This document shows, one piece after another, positions 1 to 5,485 of a DNA stretch of 14,434 nucleotides; the first letter of the stretch is position 1, and each line of letters opens with the position of its first letter. The translations under genes were made by a program, and so were the position numbers. The notes under the pieces are model-generated. The model did not search any database. It was not told the origin of the DNA and was given only the letters and a program-made list of their open reading frames with translations. Origin of the DNA: JBEKJU01 sp050011095 (lineage in GTDB: Bacteria; Desulfobacterota; Syntrophorhabdia; Syntrophorhabdales; WCHB1-27); assembly GCA_050011095.1 (NCBI GenBank), contig JBEKJU010000064.1, positions 1 through 14,434 on the forward strand, given 5' to 3'.

Positions 1-65
1 GAGGAGGTAAGCGCCGCGAGGATGGCGAAGAGGACCGCGAAGGCCACGACTCGCTTCACCTTCAT
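1..65 (-). CDS. N-terminus of an exported protein (cut by window edge)
   Basis: Only the first 21 codons are visible. They begin MKVKRVVAFAVLFAILAA: a lysine/arginine start followed by a hydrophobic stretch, which is a typical signal peptide or lipoprotein leader. The ATG overlaps the stop of the upstream coiled-coil gene in an ATGA arrangement, and a strong GGAGGAGG lies about 10 bases upstream, so translational coupling is likely. It is the last visible gene of the tatC-like/dedA operon. The mature protein lies outside the window, so no function can be given. Confidence 0.6.
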   Translation of the reverse strand, partial: MKVKRVVAFAVLFAILAALTS

Positions 66-295
66 CTCGATGCGCCCTCCTCCTTTATCATGCCCGTGAG
101 CGTCTTCACCCTCGTGGCCATGCGGTCCATAAGGGCCTTGATCTCGATGAGAAAGGCGCCCATGCTCTCATGCCTTTTTTTGTATATGGCTTCGAGATCC
201 CTTCTCCAGTTCTCGGTGACCTCCGCTTCCGTCTTCTGTAACTCCACCTCGAACCTCTTTGTCAGCTCCCGGCGGAGCTTCGCATCTATTTCCAT
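62..295 (-). CDS. small coiled-coil protein, function unknown
   Basis: This encodes 77 residues, almost entirely charged and predicted helical. Alternating Glu/Lys/Arg with regularly spaced Leu, Met and Ile (for example FEVELQKTEAEV and LMDRMATRVKTL) suggests a coiled coil. There is no signal peptide or membrane segment, so it is probably cytoplasmic. The ATG is preceded by a very strong Shine-Dalgarno (AGGAGGAG) about 7 bases upstream, the main reason to believe the gene. That site lies inside the end of the dedA frame, so the first 128 bases are read in two frames. The stop overlaps the start of the next gene (ATGA). I do not recognise a named family. Expression is probably coupled to dedA upstream and the exported protein downstream. 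Confidence 0.6.
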   Translation of the reverse strand: MEIDAKLRRELTKRFEVELQKTEAEVTENWRRDLEAIYKKRHESMGAFLIEIKALMDRMATRVKTLTGMIKEEGASR

Positions 296-860
296 CGAAT
301 TGCTCCTCCTCCTTTTCTCTTATCAGGTGCCGGTAGAGAAGGATCGTGGCCACGGCGGCACCGACCGCGCCCGGGATGATCACCCTCTCGTAGCCCTTGA
401 TATCACTCACGAAGATGTAGACCACGTTTGCAAAGCTGTAGCCGAGCAATGAGACGAGAAAGGCCCATATGGCCGACGATGCCACGTCGATGAACAAAAA
501 ACGGCTGGTCCGGAGATTGGCGCAGCCGAGAAGGAGGAGGATGATCGAGCGAAAGCCGGCCAGAAACCTCATGATGAAGAGGATCAGGTGGCGGTGCTGG
601 TGGATGATGCTCCGCGAGGTGGCCGCCTTGTTGCGGAGAAATTCGTAGCGCTCGATGACGGACCTCCCGAAGCACTTGCCCAAAAAGAAAAAGGAGCAAT
701 CGCCCGCGAAGGTGCCGACGAACGACCAGAACATCACCTGCCGGAGCTTCATGTAGCCGAATTTCGCGAATATGGCCGCGAGCAGTATGGTGGTCTCACC
801 TTCCATGAAAGTGCCGATGAGAACCCCGATGTAGCCTAGACGTGAGACGGTCTCTTCCAC
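168..860 (-). CDS. DedA-family (VTT/SNARE-associated domain) membrane protein
   Basis: DedA proteins are inner-membrane proteins implicated in undecaprenyl-phosphate or phospholipid flipping and proton-coupled homeostasis. Family marks are present: acidic residues in FMEGETT (E20, E22), D54 in TFAGDCSFFFLG, and the basic motif RFLAGFRS (R98, R104). These match the residues known to be essential in E. coli members. Hydrophobic stretches cover about residues 8-32, 44-61, 91-112, 124-150 and 158-176. The start is GTG, 10 bases after the tatC-like stop, with no strong ribosome site, so it is probably coupled to that gene. Oddity: the family-like part ends near residue 187 (REKEEEQ), but the frame runs on for about 43 Gly/Glu/Arg-rich residues that are simply the next gene read out of frame. 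The normal stop seems to have been lost. Confidence 0.85.
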   Translation of the reverse strand: MEETVSRLGYIGVLIGTFMEGETTILLAAIFAKFGYMKLRQVMFWSFVGTFAGDCSFFFLGKCFGRSVIERYEFLRNKAATSRSIIHQHRHLILFIMRFLAGFRSIILLLLGCANLRTSRFLFIDVASSAIWAFLVSLLGYSFANVVYIFVSDIKGYERVIIPGAVGAAVATILLYRHLIREKEEEQFDGNRCEAPPGADKEVRGGVTEDGSGGHRELEKGSRSHIQKKA

Positions 861-870
861 TGGCAGAATT

Positions 871-1599
871 CTACACAGATTTACCCTTGGTGGTCAAGCC
901 GCGTTCACCCAGCTTCATGAGCAGGATGCCTATTTCATAAAGAACGTAGAGGGGTATAGCCAAAAGGGACATGTTGTAGATGTCGGGCGTCGGCGTAATG
1001 ACGCTCGCCGCGATCACGATCACGAGCACCGCGTACCGCCGCGTCCTCGTGAGGGTCTTCGACCTTACCAGACCGACCTTCCCGAGGACGAGAAGGAGGA
1101 TGGGCAGCTCGAAGGCCCCGCCGAAGGCGAATATCATGGCGGTGCAGAAGTGGACGAACCGTTCCGTCGAGATCATCGCTTTCAGGGGCCCGCCCTCGTA
1201 GCTGATGAGAAAGCCGATGCCGGAGGGCACCACGATGAAATAACAGAAGACGCACCCGAGATAAAAGAGGAAGACCGCGAAGACCGCGAAAAGATAGCCG
1301 TGGAGGACCTTGCCCTTCAGGGCCTCCCGGAACTCGCGCCACACGAGGAAAACGCCGATTGGCACGGATAAAAAGATGCCCGTGTAGATTGCGATCTCGA
1401 CGGATGAGAAGAACACCTCCGAAAGGCTGAAGTAATAGAGGGTGATGTGCGCCTGCCGGCTGAGGAGGATGATGAGCCCCTTCGAAAAAAAGAAGCTCGC
1501 CGCGCCCAGCACGGCGGCCACGAGCATGCCCCGGACCAGGACCCGCCGGGCGCCGTCGATCACCCGGAAAATCTGTTTGCGGTCCGGCCTAAAAAACAT
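871..1599 (-). CDS. tatC: TatC-family protein, divergent (Sec-independent translocase subunit TatC-like)
   Basis: TatC is the multi-spanning inner-membrane receptor of the twin-arginine translocase. The 242 residues match the TatC fold. CYFIVVPSGIGFLIS (119-133) corresponds to AYFVVFPLAFGFL in E. coli, AFGGAFELP (158-166, E164) to the conserved FEVP, and ITPTPD (201-206) to LTPPD with its Asp. SLLAIPLYVLYEIGIL (211-226) is almost identical to the last helix of E. coli TatC. Six hydrophobic segments are visible. Odd points, aligned by eye: the N-terminal HLIELRKR is replaced by RVIDGARR, and the cytoplasmic loop FIAPALYKHERR by EFREALKGKVLH. Residues equivalent to F94 and E103, which recognise the twin-arginine motif, are therefore missing. 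No tatA or tatB is visible. A GGAGG sits only 2 bases before the ATG. It is first in an operon with dedA. Confidence 0.85.
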   Translation of the reverse strand: MFFRPDRKQIFRVIDGARRVLVRGMLVAAVLGAASFFFSKGLIILLSRQAHITLYYFSLSEVFFSSVEIAIYTGIFLSVPIGVFLVWREFREALKGKVLHGYLFAVFAVFLFYLGCVFCYFIVVPSGIGFLISYEGGPLKAMISTERFVHFCTAMIFAFGGAFELPILLLVLGKVGLVRSKTLTRTRRYAVLVIVIAASVITPTPDIYNMSLLAIPLYVLYEIGILLMKLGERGLTTKGKSV

Positions 1600-1687
1600 G
1601 TCCTCCGGGCCGACGTAGGGCAGACGCCCGCGTCAATTTAGGGTGCGCGGGCATGACGCCCCCTTGCACGTTCGCTCGCATACGCTT

Positions 1688-1716
1688 AATGTATTATTTA
1701 AGAGGAATAAAGTCAA
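1688..1716 (-). promoter_or_regulatory. candidate sigma-70 promoter for the tatC-like/dedA operon
   Basis: On the minus strand TTGACT (1716-1711) is followed after 17 bases by TACATT (1693-1688). The spacing is ideal, the -35 good and the -10 moderate. Transcription would start near 1681 and leave a leader of about 80 bases before the ATG at 1599. The surrounding 1680-1720 is locally AT-rich, as expected between divergent genes. Confidence 0.4.
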
Positions 1717-1771
1717 TTCTGGCGCCCTGCGCGGTTGCGCGGGAATAATCTGATCACCGGGGAGGTGTCTT

Positions 1772-2242
1772 TTGGATAACGTGGGACGAATCTTAGTGAC
1801 CATGCAGGCCACCATGGACTGCCAGGCCGTCTTCGGCTACGCGGCCCGGCTTGCGGAAAGGCTTCAGGCGAGGCTCTTCGTCCTCGATGTGGTCTACAAT
1901 CCCTTTGCGTACACGGGCTGGAACCTGCCCATGCCGTCCATGGAGAAGGACTACCAGAGGCTTGTCGACGAGGTGCGGGACCGCCTGAGGATGCTCGTGG
2001 GGGACGAGCGGGAAAGGGGGTTCCCGGCGGAGTACATCGTGAGGGAGGGGGACCCCGCGATACAGGTGATGAAGGTAGTCGAAGAGGAAAAGATCGACCT
2101 CCTCATCATGCCGTTTCACGAGGAGACGAGGCTGGAGCATTTTCTCTGGGGAAAGATGGCCGAGAAGATCATCAGGAAGATGCCCTGCTCGGTCCTCCTT
2201 GTCAGGCATGACCCGGAAAACCTCTGCTCGATGGACGAATAG
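1772..2242 (+). CDS. UspA-family (universal stress) protein, non-canonical nucleotide site
   Basis: This is a 156-residue single-domain universal stress protein. It has the N-terminal strand GRILVTMQAT, helix AVFGYAARLAERLQARL, strand LFVLDVV, the REGDPAIQVMKVVEEEKIDLLIM segment and the C-terminal strand CSVLLVRH. ATP-binding Usp proteins carry G-x2-G-x9-G-S/T. Here the equivalent positions are P114, E117, G127 and K128, so two of three glycines and the hydroxyl residue are gone. This looks like a non-ATP-binding (UspA-type) member. The start is TTG, chosen because GGAGGTG (1761-1767) is correctly spaced for it; an in-frame GTG at 1781 is too far away. It is divergent from the tatC-like operon and convergent with ftsY, and appears monocistronic. 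Confidence 0.85.
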   Translation: MDNVGRILVTMQATMDCQAVFGYAARLAERLQARLFVLDVVYNPFAYTGWNLPMPSMEKDYQRLVDEVRDRLRMLVGDERERGFPAEYIVREGDPAIQVMKVVEEEKIDLLIMPFHEETRLEHFLWGKMAEKIIRKMPCSVLLVRHDPENLCSMDE

Positions 2243-2250
2243 GGGCTCCC

Positions 2251-2340
2251 TGCAATTATATTGGGGCTAGCGTCGCCCCCTCCGCGGGCGAAGCCCGTGG
2301 AGCCTCCCCTTCATAAAGAGGAAGGGGCGGAGGCAAAAAG
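2251..2340 (-). repeat. dispersed palindromic repeat, copy A1
   Basis: This copy starts with CAATTATATTGGGG, a degenerate form of the family end CAATTATTGGGACACC. It continues through GTCGCCCCCTCC, a stem-loop of GCGGGC / GAA / GCCCGT type, a second hairpin (CCCCTTC against GAAGGGG) and ends GGCGGAGGCAAAAAG. It is directly followed by copy A2 with a period of about 102 bases. It lies between the convergent usp and ftsY genes, so its hairpins could also end transcription from both sides. Strand is given relative to the copies at 8448 and 11529. Confidence 0.75.
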
Positions 2341-2348
2341 ATACCCGG

Positions 2349-2443
2349 TTGACACCCGCCTGGCGGGTACCCGGTCGCCCCCTCCACGGGCGAAGCCCGT
2401 GGAGCCACCCCCTCATGAAAAGGAAGAAGCGGAGGCAAAAAAG
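2349..2443 (-). repeat. dispersed palindromic repeat, copy A2
   Basis: From left to right the copy holds TTGACACCCGC, a hairpin ACCCGC / CTG / GCGGGT, and GGTACCCGGTCGCC. Next comes a perfect 8-bp hairpin CCACGGGC / GAA / GCCCGTGG (2383-2401). It ends with the tail GAAGAAGCGGAGGCAAAAAA. About 70 bases (2374-2443) align with 2272-2340 of copy A1. It is immediately downstream of the ftsY stop. Confidence 0.8.
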
Positions 2444-2479
2444 GGCATCCGTGGGGCTCGCGCCATCCCCATCCGCGCT

Positions 2480-3406
2480 TTAAGGCGATGGGTTTTCCGT
2501 CCCCACCATGCCCTCGGCGAATTCCCTCGCCCTGAACGGCACGAGGTCTTCCATCTTTTCGCCCACCCCCACGTACCGTATCGGTATCCCGAGCGTATGG
2601 GCTATGGGGAGCACGAAGCCGCCCTTCGCCGTGCCGTCGAGCTTCGTGATCACCATGCCCGTGATGGTGAGGGCCTCGTTGAACTTTTCGGCCTGGGCAA
2701 TGGTGTTCTGGCCGTTCGTCGCGTCCACGACGAGGAGCGTCTCGTGGGGCGCCCCCTCAAGTTCCCTGCCGACGACCCTCTTGATCTTTCTCATCTCTTC
2801 CATGAGGTTGACCTTTGTGTGGAGGCGTCCGGCCGTGTCGAGGATGAGGACATCGACGCCCCTCGCCTTCGCGGCCTGCGCCGCGTCGAAGGCGACAGCG
2901 GCCGGGTCCGAGTCGTGGCGGTGCTTGATCGTCTCGATGGCGAGCCTCTCCCCCCACACCTCGAGCTGTTCTATCGCGGCGGCCCGAAACGTATCGCAGG
3001 CGCCGAGAAGCACCGTCTTATGCTCGTCCAGGAATATCCTGGCAAGTTTCGCGATAGTCGTCGTCTTGCCGACGCCGTTCACGCCGAGGGTCAGCACCAC
3101 GAAGGGCGCGGCGGCGGCAGTCCTCATGGGCTGCTCGACGGGCAGCAGGAGCCTTGCCACCTCGTCGACCATGGCGGCCAACAGGTCCTCCTCCGTCCTG
3201 ATCCGGCCCATCCTCCATTTCTCCTTGAGGGAGGCGGCGAGCATCTCCGCCACCTCGATGCCTCCGTCCGCGAGGATCACCGCCTCCTCGATCCCGTCAA
3301 AGGCGGACTCGTCGAGGCTCTTGCCCTTTACCATCCATTGAAGCTGCGTCTGTATCTGGGCCCGCGTCTTCGTCAGGCCGGCCTTTATCTTGTCAAAAAA
3401 ACCCAT
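2480..3406 (-). CDS. ftsY: FtsY, signal recognition particle receptor GTPase
   Basis: FtsY is the membrane-associated SRP receptor; it pairs with Ffh to deliver nascent membrane proteins to SecYEG. The 308 residues form the N domain (about 1-95, helical) and the G domain. All GTPase motifs are present: P-loop GVNGVGKTTT (108-117), ACDTFRAAAIEQL (136-148), DTAGRL (190-195), TKLDGTAKGG (254-263) and the closing GVGEKMEDLVPF (280-291). The acidic A domain found in E. coli FtsY is absent, as in many short FtsY proteins. GGGGGAAATT precedes the ATG. The copy B repeat lies only about 20 bases upstream, so the promoter must be inside or beyond it. Codons 3-4 form a seven-T run. Confidence 0.97.
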   Translation of the reverse strand: MGFFDKIKAGLTKTRAQIQTQLQWMVKGKSLDESAFDGIEEAVILADGGIEVAEMLAASLKEKWRMGRIRTEEDLLAAMVDEVARLLLPVEQPMRTAAAAPFVVLTLGVNGVGKTTTIAKLARIFLDEHKTVLLGACDTFRAAAIEQLEVWGERLAIETIKHRHDSDPAAVAFDAAQAAKARGVDVLILDTAGRLHTKVNLMEEMRKIKRVVGRELEGAPHETLLVVDATNGQNTIAQAEKFNEALTITGMVITKLDGTAKGGFVLPIAHTLGIPIRYVGVGEKMEDLVPFRAREFAEGMVGTENPSP

Positions 3407-3425
3407 AATTTCCCCCGGTATTTAC

Positions 3426-3484
3426 AATTATTGGGACACCCGCTTAGCGCGACCCACTGCGCGGGTACCCCGCGGTCGCCCCTC
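3426..3484 (-). repeat. dispersed palindromic repeat, copy B, in the ftsY leader
   Basis: The copy reads AATTATTGGGACACCCGC, then a longer stem region flanked by ACCCGC and GCGGGT, then GGTACCCCGCGGTCGCCCCTC. Its conserved AATTATT end is nearest to ftsY, 20 bases from the start codon. The tail seen in copies A1 and A2 is missing, so this copy is truncated on the far side. Confidence 0.75.
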
Positions 3485-3666
3485 ACAAAAAGCGTTCATC
3501 CGGCTCTTGCGTACGTCTCTGCTTACGAATGACTCCCGGTTTCATCTGCTATTCAGCAGAGCAAATCGAGGTCGAGAAAGTGTTGATTACCAGGAAAAGC
3601 ATTGGCAACGCGCATCTCACATATCGGGGCGAACCATCACGCACCTGCAGCCTATTATGGCCCCGC

Positions 3667-4323
3667 TCAGATTCGCAACTCTTGACGACTGTCAGTTCCG
3701 TCGATTTCTAAAGCCAGGGTTCCAAACTCCTGCGTCTCCTTCACTCGGCGAAACCCCTCATTACTCAACCTTTCAAACAAGCCTATCCAAGTAGAAAACT
3801 CTTGTTGGGGACCAACGTAAATGTTACCGGGTACTTCTCCTGACCAGTTATCCTTATCGATCTTTATTCTGAATTTTAGTCTCGCTGGCAGCTGTAATGG
3901 AACTCTCCCATCAGCGATCCAATATCCCCGTCTAAGACTAATGGGCCGCTCTGCCTGATTCCGCAACACGATCCTAACTTTTGATTTGTATGTGATCTTG
4001 TCACTATCGCTATTGTCAGCGTACACTTCCGTTACTACGAAGGGCAGTTGAGTTGCAGGTGATGACGATTCGGTCCTGGTCATGCCTATGGCTCTTACCC
4101 CTGATTTGGAACGGATTCTGTAAAACGAAATTCCCGCGACAATCAATGCAAGCGCCACCACGTCAATCGTAAGTATTGTCGACATAGCATAGCTATGCTT
4201 TACTTGATCTATAGTAGCATACACGAGTGTGCCAATTCCAAGTGCTCCAAGAAGCCCGGAAAGCCACACGATAGTATGTATCCTTTCTAAGATCCTCCAG
4301 AGCCTTTCAAAACGCATCATCAT
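3667..4323 (-). CDS. hypothetical protein with two N-terminal membrane helices
   Basis: I do not recognise this family. From the chosen ATG the protein has 218 residues. An amphipathic start (FERLWRILERI) is followed by helix 1 at about 18-37 (TIVWLSGLLGALGIGTLVYA), helix 2 at about 49-68 (TILTIDVVALALIVAGISFY), and then a soluble, strand-rich C-terminal domain (for example KVRIVLRNQAERPISL). A hairpin membrane anchor with a cytoplasmic domain is the simplest topology. The start is uncertain: three ATGs in a row begin at 4323, and an upstream in-frame GTG at 4353 is also open; neither has a good ribosome site. Codon use and base composition are visibly more AT-rich than in neighbouring genes, which suggests horizontal acquisition. 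It stands alone between ftsY and the zinc-ribbon operon. Confidence 0.6.
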   Translation of the reverse strand: MMMRFERLWRILERIHTIVWLSGLLGALGIGTLVYATIDQVKHSYAMSTILTIDVVALALIVAGISFYRIRSKSGVRAIGMTRTESSSPATQLPFVVTEVYADNSDSDKITYKSKVRIVLRNQAERPISLRRGYWIADGRVPLQLPARLKFRIKIDKDNWSGEVPGNIYVGPQQEFSTWIGLFERLSNEGFRRVKETQEFGTLALEIDGTDSRQELRI

Positions 4324-4601
4324 GATCCGCGTATGGAGAGGCACATAAGGCACTTAAGTAATCCAGTAACTCGTCGGCCACTCTTCCCAATCTTCACTTG
4401 CTCGTAATCTCACCCCATTTCCAACCAGAAAGGCCAAGGGGGAACGTTGTTATTTTGTCGCCTAACGAACCGCCGCGTTCCCGAGCGCTTGCCAATTGTA
4501 ACACTCACCATCGGTGTCGTCGATCAAAATCTAGGCCTACAGGAAGCAACTTGTCAGACAGGTCCGCAAAAACCGGATAAACCATTAAGTGAGGAGGGAT
4601 T
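4324..4601. other. intergenic stretch with no recognised gene
   Basis: These 278 bases, part of a somewhat AT-rich island starting near 3500, hold no reading frame with both a good start and a believable protein. I see no RNA gene, terminator or repeat-family copy. The promoter of the two-helix membrane protein should lie at the left end, but no clear -35/-10 pair was found. Confidence 0.5.
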
Positions 4602-4703
4602 GTGGCGAAAAAAGAGCGCTGCTGTCCGCCGGCCGCACCCGCGAAAAAGGCGTCTCCCTTTCTTGTTCAGGATTCCGGCTTTTTTCAGGATTCCGGCGCG
4701 TAG
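4602..4703 (+). CDS. possible 33-residue small protein
   Basis: A GTG start preceded by AGGAGGG (4592-4598, 3 bases away, rather close) opens a 33-codon frame. It begins VAKKERCCPPAAPAKKAS and ends DSGFFQDSGA. The protein is basic at the front, has two adjacent cysteines and a Pro/Ala stretch, and has no membrane segment. Its end overlaps the 3' end of the convergent zinc-ribbon gene by 19 bases, and its C-terminus is a translated 18-base duplication. I do not recognise it. The good ribosome site is the only positive evidence, so it could be chance. Confidence 0.25.
   Translation: MAKKERCCPPAAPAKKASPFLVQDSGFFQDSGA
4666..4697. repeat. 14-bp direct repeat at the end of the zinc-ribbon gene
   Basis: TTCAGGATTCCGGC occurs at 4666-4679 and again at 4684-4697 (period 18). 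On the minus strand each copy reads GCCGGAATCCTGAA, so the last codons and stop of the zinc-ribbon gene are duplicated just past its end. This looks like a small slippage duplication. Confidence 0.7.
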
Positions 4704-4954
4704 GGCTTTCCGCACACCTTGCAGACCCCCCGCTCGTCCACCACGCCGATGCAGGTCCCGTCGCTACAGAGAATCCGCGCTGAGAAATCGGCCTCCTCTC
4801 CGGGGGCGTCCTTTGCGGGGGCATCGTCCTCAAGGGCCGCATCACTGAGCCTCGCGCCGCAGGCGTAGCAGAAGGGCCCGAGCCGGGCGATCACGCTACC
4901 GCACCCCGAGCAGGTGAGGGCGTCTATTTTCCGGGCACACGCTTCACAGAGCAT
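4685..4954 (-). CDS. zinc-ribbon protein (multiple CxxC knuckles)
   Basis: This 89-residue protein is dominated by paired cysteines: CEAC (3-6), CSGC (15-18), CYAC (29-32), then CSDGTC (63-68) and CKVC (78-81). The first part resembles a double zinc ribbon. The C-terminal block CSDGTCIGVVDERGVCKVCGKPY reads as one further ribbon joined by an acidic Ala-rich linker (40-55). No catalytic domain is visible, so a structural, nucleic-acid-binding or protein-binding role is likely but unproven. AGGAG lies 5 bases before the ATG. The gene begins 8 bases after the stop of the BamE-like lipoprotein, so the two are almost certainly co-transcribed. I know of no assigned function for this pair. Confidence 0.8.
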   Translation of the reverse strand: MLCEACARKIDALTCSGCGSVIARLGPFCYACGARLSDAALEDDAPAKDAPGEEADFSARILCSDGTCIGVVDERGVCKVCGKPYAPES

Positions 4955-4962
4955 CGCGTCTC

Positions 4963-5283
4963 CTATTTCATCTTGAATATCCGTACCACCTTGCCCTGGT
5001 CGAACTCCACGTACACGGTCCCCCTATCGTTCGGTATGATCTTCCAGGCGGGCGTATAGACCCACAGGATACGGTCCTCCGGCGTCCTGCTCACGTCGGT
5101 CGGCTCTCCCAGCCTTTTTTTCACGTCGTCCTGACTGCCCCCTATGAGGTCGTTCAGGCCGCGGTCGTAGGCGGCGGAAGGCTTTTCCGGCGGGCGGGCG
5201 GCCTTCGAGCCGCCGCAGCCCGTCATGCCGGCCAGGGAGCACGCCGCGACGATGATCGCGCAGAACCGTCCGATTTTCCACAA
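4963..5283 (-). CDS. BamE/SmpA-like small lipoprotein
   Basis: With a TTG start the protein has a classic lipoprotein leader: WKIGR, a hydrophobic stretch (FCAIIVAACSLAGM) and cleavage before the Cys of MTGCGG. The mature part contains LIGGSQDDVKKRLGEPTDV followed by WVYTP, TVYVEFDQGKV and RIFKMK. This is the 'G-x-s-x-x-x-V-x-x-x-l-G-x-P ... w-x-Y ... v-x-F-x-x-g-x-V' pattern of BamE/SmpA-fold lipoproteins, which act at the outer membrane. The frame stays open to an ATG at 5394, but that start would place 38 polar residues ahead of the signal peptide, so I prefer 5283. Neither start has a good ribosome site. Overlapping the start is a cluster of DnaA-box-like sequences. It is followed 8 bases later by the zinc-ribbon gene. 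Confidence 0.7.
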   Translation of the reverse strand: MWKIGRFCAIIVAACSLAGMTGCGGSKAARPPEKPSAAYDRGLNDLIGGSQDDVKKRLGEPTDVSRTPEDRILWVYTPAWKIIPNDRGTVYVEFDQGKVVRIFKMK

Positions 5284-5307
5284 TTTTTGTGGAAAACCTG
5301 TGAAAAA
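5274..5307. promoter_or_regulatory. cluster of three DnaA-box-like sites with a 10-bp inverted repeat
   Basis: Three 9-mers fit the DnaA consensus TTWTNCACA. TTTTCCACA lies on the plus strand (5274-5282), TTTTCCACA on the minus strand (5296-5288) and TTTTTCACA on the minus strand (5307-5299). The first two form a perfect inverted repeat, TTTTCCACAA against TTGTGGAAAA, separated by TTT. The second and third are in the same orientation, 11 bp apart (one helical turn). The site covers the likely start of the BamE-like lipoprotein. It could be a DnaA-controlled promoter, part of an origin, or a DnaA titration site. Confidence 0.4.
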
Positions 5308-5485
5308 GTTGTAGGAAAAGGGTGTCAAGTGATCGATATGAGTGCTCCTTTCTTCAGAATGCCTGTTCGCTAGGCACCTTAAAACATCAATCATTCCAGT
5401 ATGATCCTAAAATCTCACCGCCTGCCGCATCCCCCTTGCGGGCACGTGCCGTATGGGGCTAGCCTACCACGTATCCCCACGGTTA

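Noticed and set aside
2272..2443. CRISPR-like pair of repeats
   Set aside because: There are only two units, each containing internal hairpins, with the same sequences dispersed singly elsewhere; there is no regular spacer series and no cas gene.
2261..3532. Long plus-strand open frame across ftsY
   Set aside because: It is antisense to a clear FtsY with all GTPase motifs. The translation is His/Arg/Leu-rich with no domain, and it starts inside the repeat.
4447..4848. Overlapping frames on both strands around the zinc-ribbon 3' end
   Set aside because: They are Arg/Pro-rich shadow readings. The cysteine pattern, ribosome site and operon spacing support only the 4685-4954 gene.
5284..5394. 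Upstream ATG start for the BamE-like lipoprotein
   Set aside because: It would put 38 polar residues ahead of the signal peptide and has no ribosome site. It remains possible but is less likely than the TTG at 5283.
5274..5400. Full replication origin
   Set aside because: Only three boxes, no clear AT-rich unwinding element and no dnaA, dnaN or other typical origin neighbours in the window. Kept only as a box cluster.
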